Shown one piece after another: positions 51,055 through 53,693 of a stretch of DNA of 53,693 bases; position 1 is the first letter of the stretch; every line of letters starts with the position of its first letter. The notes under the pieces were generated by a model. That model was given only the letters and a program-made list of their open reading frames with translations. It did no database searches and was not told where the DNA came from. Location: assembly GCA_031268535.1 (NCBI GenBank), contig JAIRXB010000005.1, forward strand, positions 1 through 53,693, in the 5' to 3' direction. The stretch is from Puniceicoccales bacterium. GTDB lineage: Bacteria; Verrucomicrobiota; Verrucomicrobiia; Opitutales; JAIRLM01. The position numbers and the translations under genes were made by a program.

Positions 51055-53693
51055 CTAGAGTTTTCTACTAAATGTGATTGCGGCGCCTGCAGCCGCACTG
51101 CGGCGAGAAAACAGTCCGCTAAAATCAAAGCTGCAGTCCCAATTCCCATTGATGCCGTAGCACGCACCCAAATGTGCCATGGCGCCATGGCGATCGCCGT
51201 AAGAAACTTGCGGGGAAAAGACCTCAGCGCCAACATCGCTACGCATTTCGTACGCGATGCCGTTCTTCCTGAGCACTCCGCATTGCCATCCAAGCTTTGC
51301 GAGCAATTGCAACCTGCTCGGCCTAATTGTTTCAACGCTAAGACCCAAAGTTGTAGTCAAAAATCTATGGCGAATTGCGCTAATGTTGCTCCATCGCCCA
51401 TAGCCATTTTCCAGGAAGCCGCACTGGACCAGCTGATCATGGCGCATTTCTCCGAAAATGCCCAACTCCGCCTCGCCTTCCCGCAGCAGTCCCTGCCGCA
51501 CCTCCAACTCAATTTGCCAGTCCGAATCGCGAAATTCGCAGCGGTAGACTTCGCCAGCGCTATCCTCGCGCCTGCAGTTCATTTTCCCGCGGCAAATGGA
51601 GACTTTCCCTTTGGCGTATGTCTTTAGGTCATCGAAACATTCGTCGCTCCAGCGAAAATCGGCAACGGCCGCCAAGTCGTGGCGAACGCCATGGAAAAGG
51701 CGATCCAAATGGGAGTCCATCACACTTCTAGCCGTTGCCCCAAAGACGGTTGCGCGAAAAGTCTGATGGCCATGGACCGCCCTCCCTGAAACCCCAAGAG
51801 CGGCACCAACCGTTGCCGAATAGAAGCCGCAGCGGATGCAGGAGTCGACGCGCCTGTTCTCTATGTCCGCAAATGCCCTGCAGAAAATTCCTCGCCCATC
51901 GAAATCCGGAGTCATTCCCATGATCCGCGCAATCCGAACCTTGTCTTCGGCCACCTCTCCAACCGGGAATTGCGGCCATTCCGGATTGGTCACTGGCAAC
52001 TCCGACTCCGGCGCGTACATTGTCTTTGCCAGCGCCAGTCCGCAGGTGGATGGGTTCTCAAACCAGTAGAGCGAAAATGGATCCGGTACGCCATCAACGT
52101 AGTCGCAAACCCTCAGAAGGCCAACTTCGCAGTCATTTCCTTCGCCAAATCCGACGAAGTTGACGTCGCGCACTGGAAATGAGCCAATGTCTTCGAAAGT
52201 TAATCCATCCACCAATGATTCGGTCGCATCGCCAGGCGCCTTCGCCAACACCAGCAGCATATTGTCCGGCAACACATCGCAGCCGCTGAGCGAGAAACTC
52301 CATCCGCTTTCGAAGGTGAGCATGCCGCCGTCGTAGCCGAGCAGCTCCACAATTCCTTTCGGTTTGCAGGCAAATAGGCCATCGGCCGAGCCGAAGTCTT
52401 CAATGCCGCTAAACGTTTCCTCTCCTATGTGATAGCATATGGTATCTCCATCGGACAGCAATAGTGCTCCGGCCGTTGGGTAGGAGTTATAGGAAAGTGA
52501 GATGCCCCCATCCCTATGCAAAACCCCTGCGCCGCCGTCCACCGTTCCGCGGTAAATCTTTCCGCCAGTGGAAATTGCAAGTCCATTGCCCAACGCAGAG
52601 AAAGCACCGTTACGCACATCTTCCCCAATTGCGCTATCTGGAGTACGGCTAACCAAAACGAGTCGACCAGAAAGCAAGTCGATAGTGCGCAAGTCCTTAA
52701 CTGGCCCGAGGCAATTCACGGTCCATCCACCATCGATGCGCATGGTTGTGCCTTCCGGAGATCGTGCCGCCATAGCCAACAGCGGCGTTCTAGCCACTGC
52801 GCCAATTAAGTTTAGCACGCCCGCCGAACCCGCACCGTCCGCCGCAATGCCCCCTTCCATGGCTGAAGATTCCGTTTCCATTTGGCGCAGTAGAGCTGCG
52901 CCATTTGCGCCGCCGGAGGAGATCTCTTTGAATTCCATCTCCCTGCGGCGGCCGACGTTAATTTGAAAGCCGTCACCCAACGACAGGGCCCTCGCCAAAT
53001 CGAAGTCGGAAGTTTTCATCGAATCAAAACCGCCGCACCACGGGAAATCTCCACCGGCACACTGCCTCTCCGCAAGAACGACTTCGAGATGTCCGTCCAT
53101 CTCGCTGATTTTTTCAATTTTTGCGGCAGCAACCGTAGCCGTTGCCGGCGTCGAAATCTCGGCGCCTAGCCCATTGAAATAGAACCGCATATTTTCGTTA
53201 GTCCAGCCGCCAAGTCCGCTCACATGGACGTCAGACGGATCTTCGCCGCATTCGGCCATTGCGGCAATTAGTTGCCCATCACTGAATTCCGCAGACCAAT
53301 TCCCAAATGACGAATCATCCCACTCGCCGCGGGACGCTCCAAAAACGGTCGCAAATTTTCCGCCTTCGCCACTGCCGCAGCTAACTGCGCAAATTGCATT
53401 GTCCGAAAGGAAATTGCAGAACGTCCAGTCGCGGAAAGAGCGCTCGGCACCGGCGCCGCCAGCAGATCCGAAAACGGCCGCAGAGCACCCAGCCGTCACC
53501 GTCAATGTGGCGGAGGAAAATCCATTGAAGTTCCAGCCTTCGAAGGAGTTATCCAAATCGCGGGCCGAAGCGGCGCCGAAGAGGACGGCCGCAGTGGCGC
53601 CGTCGCCAATCGCTGACCCGCCGGCTATTTCACCCAAGTGCCAGCGGCAGAACGACGACTGGCAGTGGTGGGCCAGGGCCGCCCCGAAGAGGG
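51055..53693 (-). CDS. Autotransporter-like surface protein, N-terminus outside the window
   Basis: The frame is open to the right edge (the last in-frame codons at the edge read LFGAALAHHC), so the N-terminus and any signal peptide are missing. The visible part is at least 878 residues. Near the edge it has at least four repeats of about 45-50 residues with the pattern A-x-F-G-A, then SF, an acidic residue and W-x-F (for example VLFGAASARDLDNSFEGWNF). The middle is Gly/Asp/Ser-rich beta-type sequence. The last 300 residues have an alternating hydrophobic, Gly-rich barrel character and end in AAAGAAITFSRKL. A terminal Phe or Trp, usual for outer-membrane barrels, is replaced by Leu three residues after Phe. 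It lies upstream of the OTU-like gene on the same strand. Confidence 0.65.
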   Translation of the reverse strand, partial: LFGAALAHHCQSSFCRWHLGEIAGGSAIGDGATAAVLFGAASARDLDNSFEGWNFNGFSSATLTVTAGCSAAVFGSAGGAGAERSFRDWTFCNFLSDNAICAVSCGSGEGGKFATVFGASRGEWDDSSFGNWSAEFSDGQLIAAMAECGEDPSDVHVSGLGGWTNENMRFYFNGLGAEISTPATATVAAAKIEKISEMDGHLEVVLAERQCAGGDFPWCGGFDSMKTSDFDLARALSLGDGFQINVGRRREMEFKEISSGGANGAALLRQMETESSAMEGGIAADGAGSAGVLNLIGAVARTPLLAMAARSPEGTTMRIDGGWTVNCLGPVKDLRTIDLLSGRLVLVSRTPDSAIGEDVRNGAFSALGNGLAISTGGKIYRGTVDGGAGVLHRDGGISLSYNSYPTAGALLLSDGDTICYHIGEETFSGIEDFGSADGLFACKPKGIVELLGYDGGMLTFESGWSFSLSGCDVLPDNMLLVLAKAPGDATESLVDGLTFEDIGSFPVRDVNFVGFGEGNDCEVGLLRVCDYVDGVPDPFSLYWFENPSTCGLALAKTMYAPESELPVTNPEWPQFPVGEVAEDKVRIARIMGMTPDFDGRGIFCRAFADIENRRVDSCIRCGFYSATVGAALGVSGRAVHGHQTFRATVFGATARSVMDSHLDRLFHGVRHDLAAVADFRWSDECFDDLKTYAKGKVSICRGKMNCRREDSAGEVYRCEFRDSDWQIELEVRQGLLREGEAELGIFGEMRHDQLVQCGFLENGYGRWSNISAIRHRFLTTTLGLSVETIRPSRLQLLAKLGWQCGVLRKNGIAYEMRSDVGAEVFSPQVSYGDRHGAMAHLGACYGINGNWDCSFDFSGLFSRRSAAAGAAITFSRKL

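Noticed and set aside
50887-51627. Plus-strand open frame of 246 codons after the palindrome
   Set aside because: Most of it is antisense to the barrel region of the autotransporter-like gene; composition is not convincing.

Overview
The window looks like a Gram-negative, outer-membrane-bearing bacterium. My best guess is a host-associated member of the Verrucomicrobiota (Opitutia/Puniceicoccales type). This rests on the DhnA-type class I aldolase, Rho with a long Gly/Gln/Arg-rich N-terminal extension, lipopolysaccharide genes (kdsA, gmhA, a heptosyltransferase, msbA), and small conserved genes that resemble ones I associate with Opitutae. It is an inference from gene content; no 16S gene is present. 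Genes use the standard code, with several GTG and TTG starts and few strong Shine-Dalgarno sites.

Layout. 1-2244: a duplicated family of unknown proteins, the first copy frameshifted. 2262-3696 (minus): a 97-aa unknown and fbaB. 3819-6940: an OTU-like cysteine protease with a membrane segment, convergent with a repeat-containing membrane protein. 7207-8332: a tandemly repeated cassette with one intact tRNA-Ser(GCT), two decayed tRNA-Ser copies and an interrupted inorganic pyrophosphatase. 8459-10715 (minus): an Ala-rich unknown, then rplM-rpsI. 10918-15210: a giant autotransporter-like protein with two EF-hand loops and many internal repeats. 15348-21174: tRNA-Asn, a heptosyltransferase, gspE-gspF and a Gly/Arg-rich protein whose 3' end is antisense to gspF. 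21295-26967: tRNA-Leu(GAG), a helicase-dead PriA, a membrane protein, a 165-aa unknown, xthA, rho and tRNA-Thr. 27088-34270: gpmI, kdsA-exbB-exbD plus a small secreted protein, msbA and pgk. 34414-36953: an unknown with a disordered tail and three tiny unknown genes. 37103-40698 (minus): gph-rpmI-rplT-pheS-hemW. 40758-44976: mlaE-mlaF-mlaD, an orphan histidine kinase and tRNA-Leu(CAA). 45081-46730: rpsR, gmhA and an RNA methyltransferase. 46979-50734: an unknown convergent with a second, 898-aa OTU-like protease. 51055-53693: a second autotransporter-like protein running off the window.

How it fits together. Housekeeping blocks (glycolysis, translation, cell envelope) alternate with islands of large unknown proteins. 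Several of these look like host-interaction factors: two OTU-like (eukaryote-type deubiquitinase) proteins, two autotransporter-like surface proteins, and low-complexity or repeat proteins. kdsA, the heptosyltransferase, gmhA and msbA supply and export a heptose/KDO-containing lipid A core; mlaEFD maintains outer-membrane lipid asymmetry; exbB/exbD energise an outer-membrane process. Erosion is visible in the frameshifted paralogue, the stop codon in the pyrophosphatase, the decayed tRNA copies and the degenerate PriA. This fits a reductive, host-dependent lifestyle but does not prove it.
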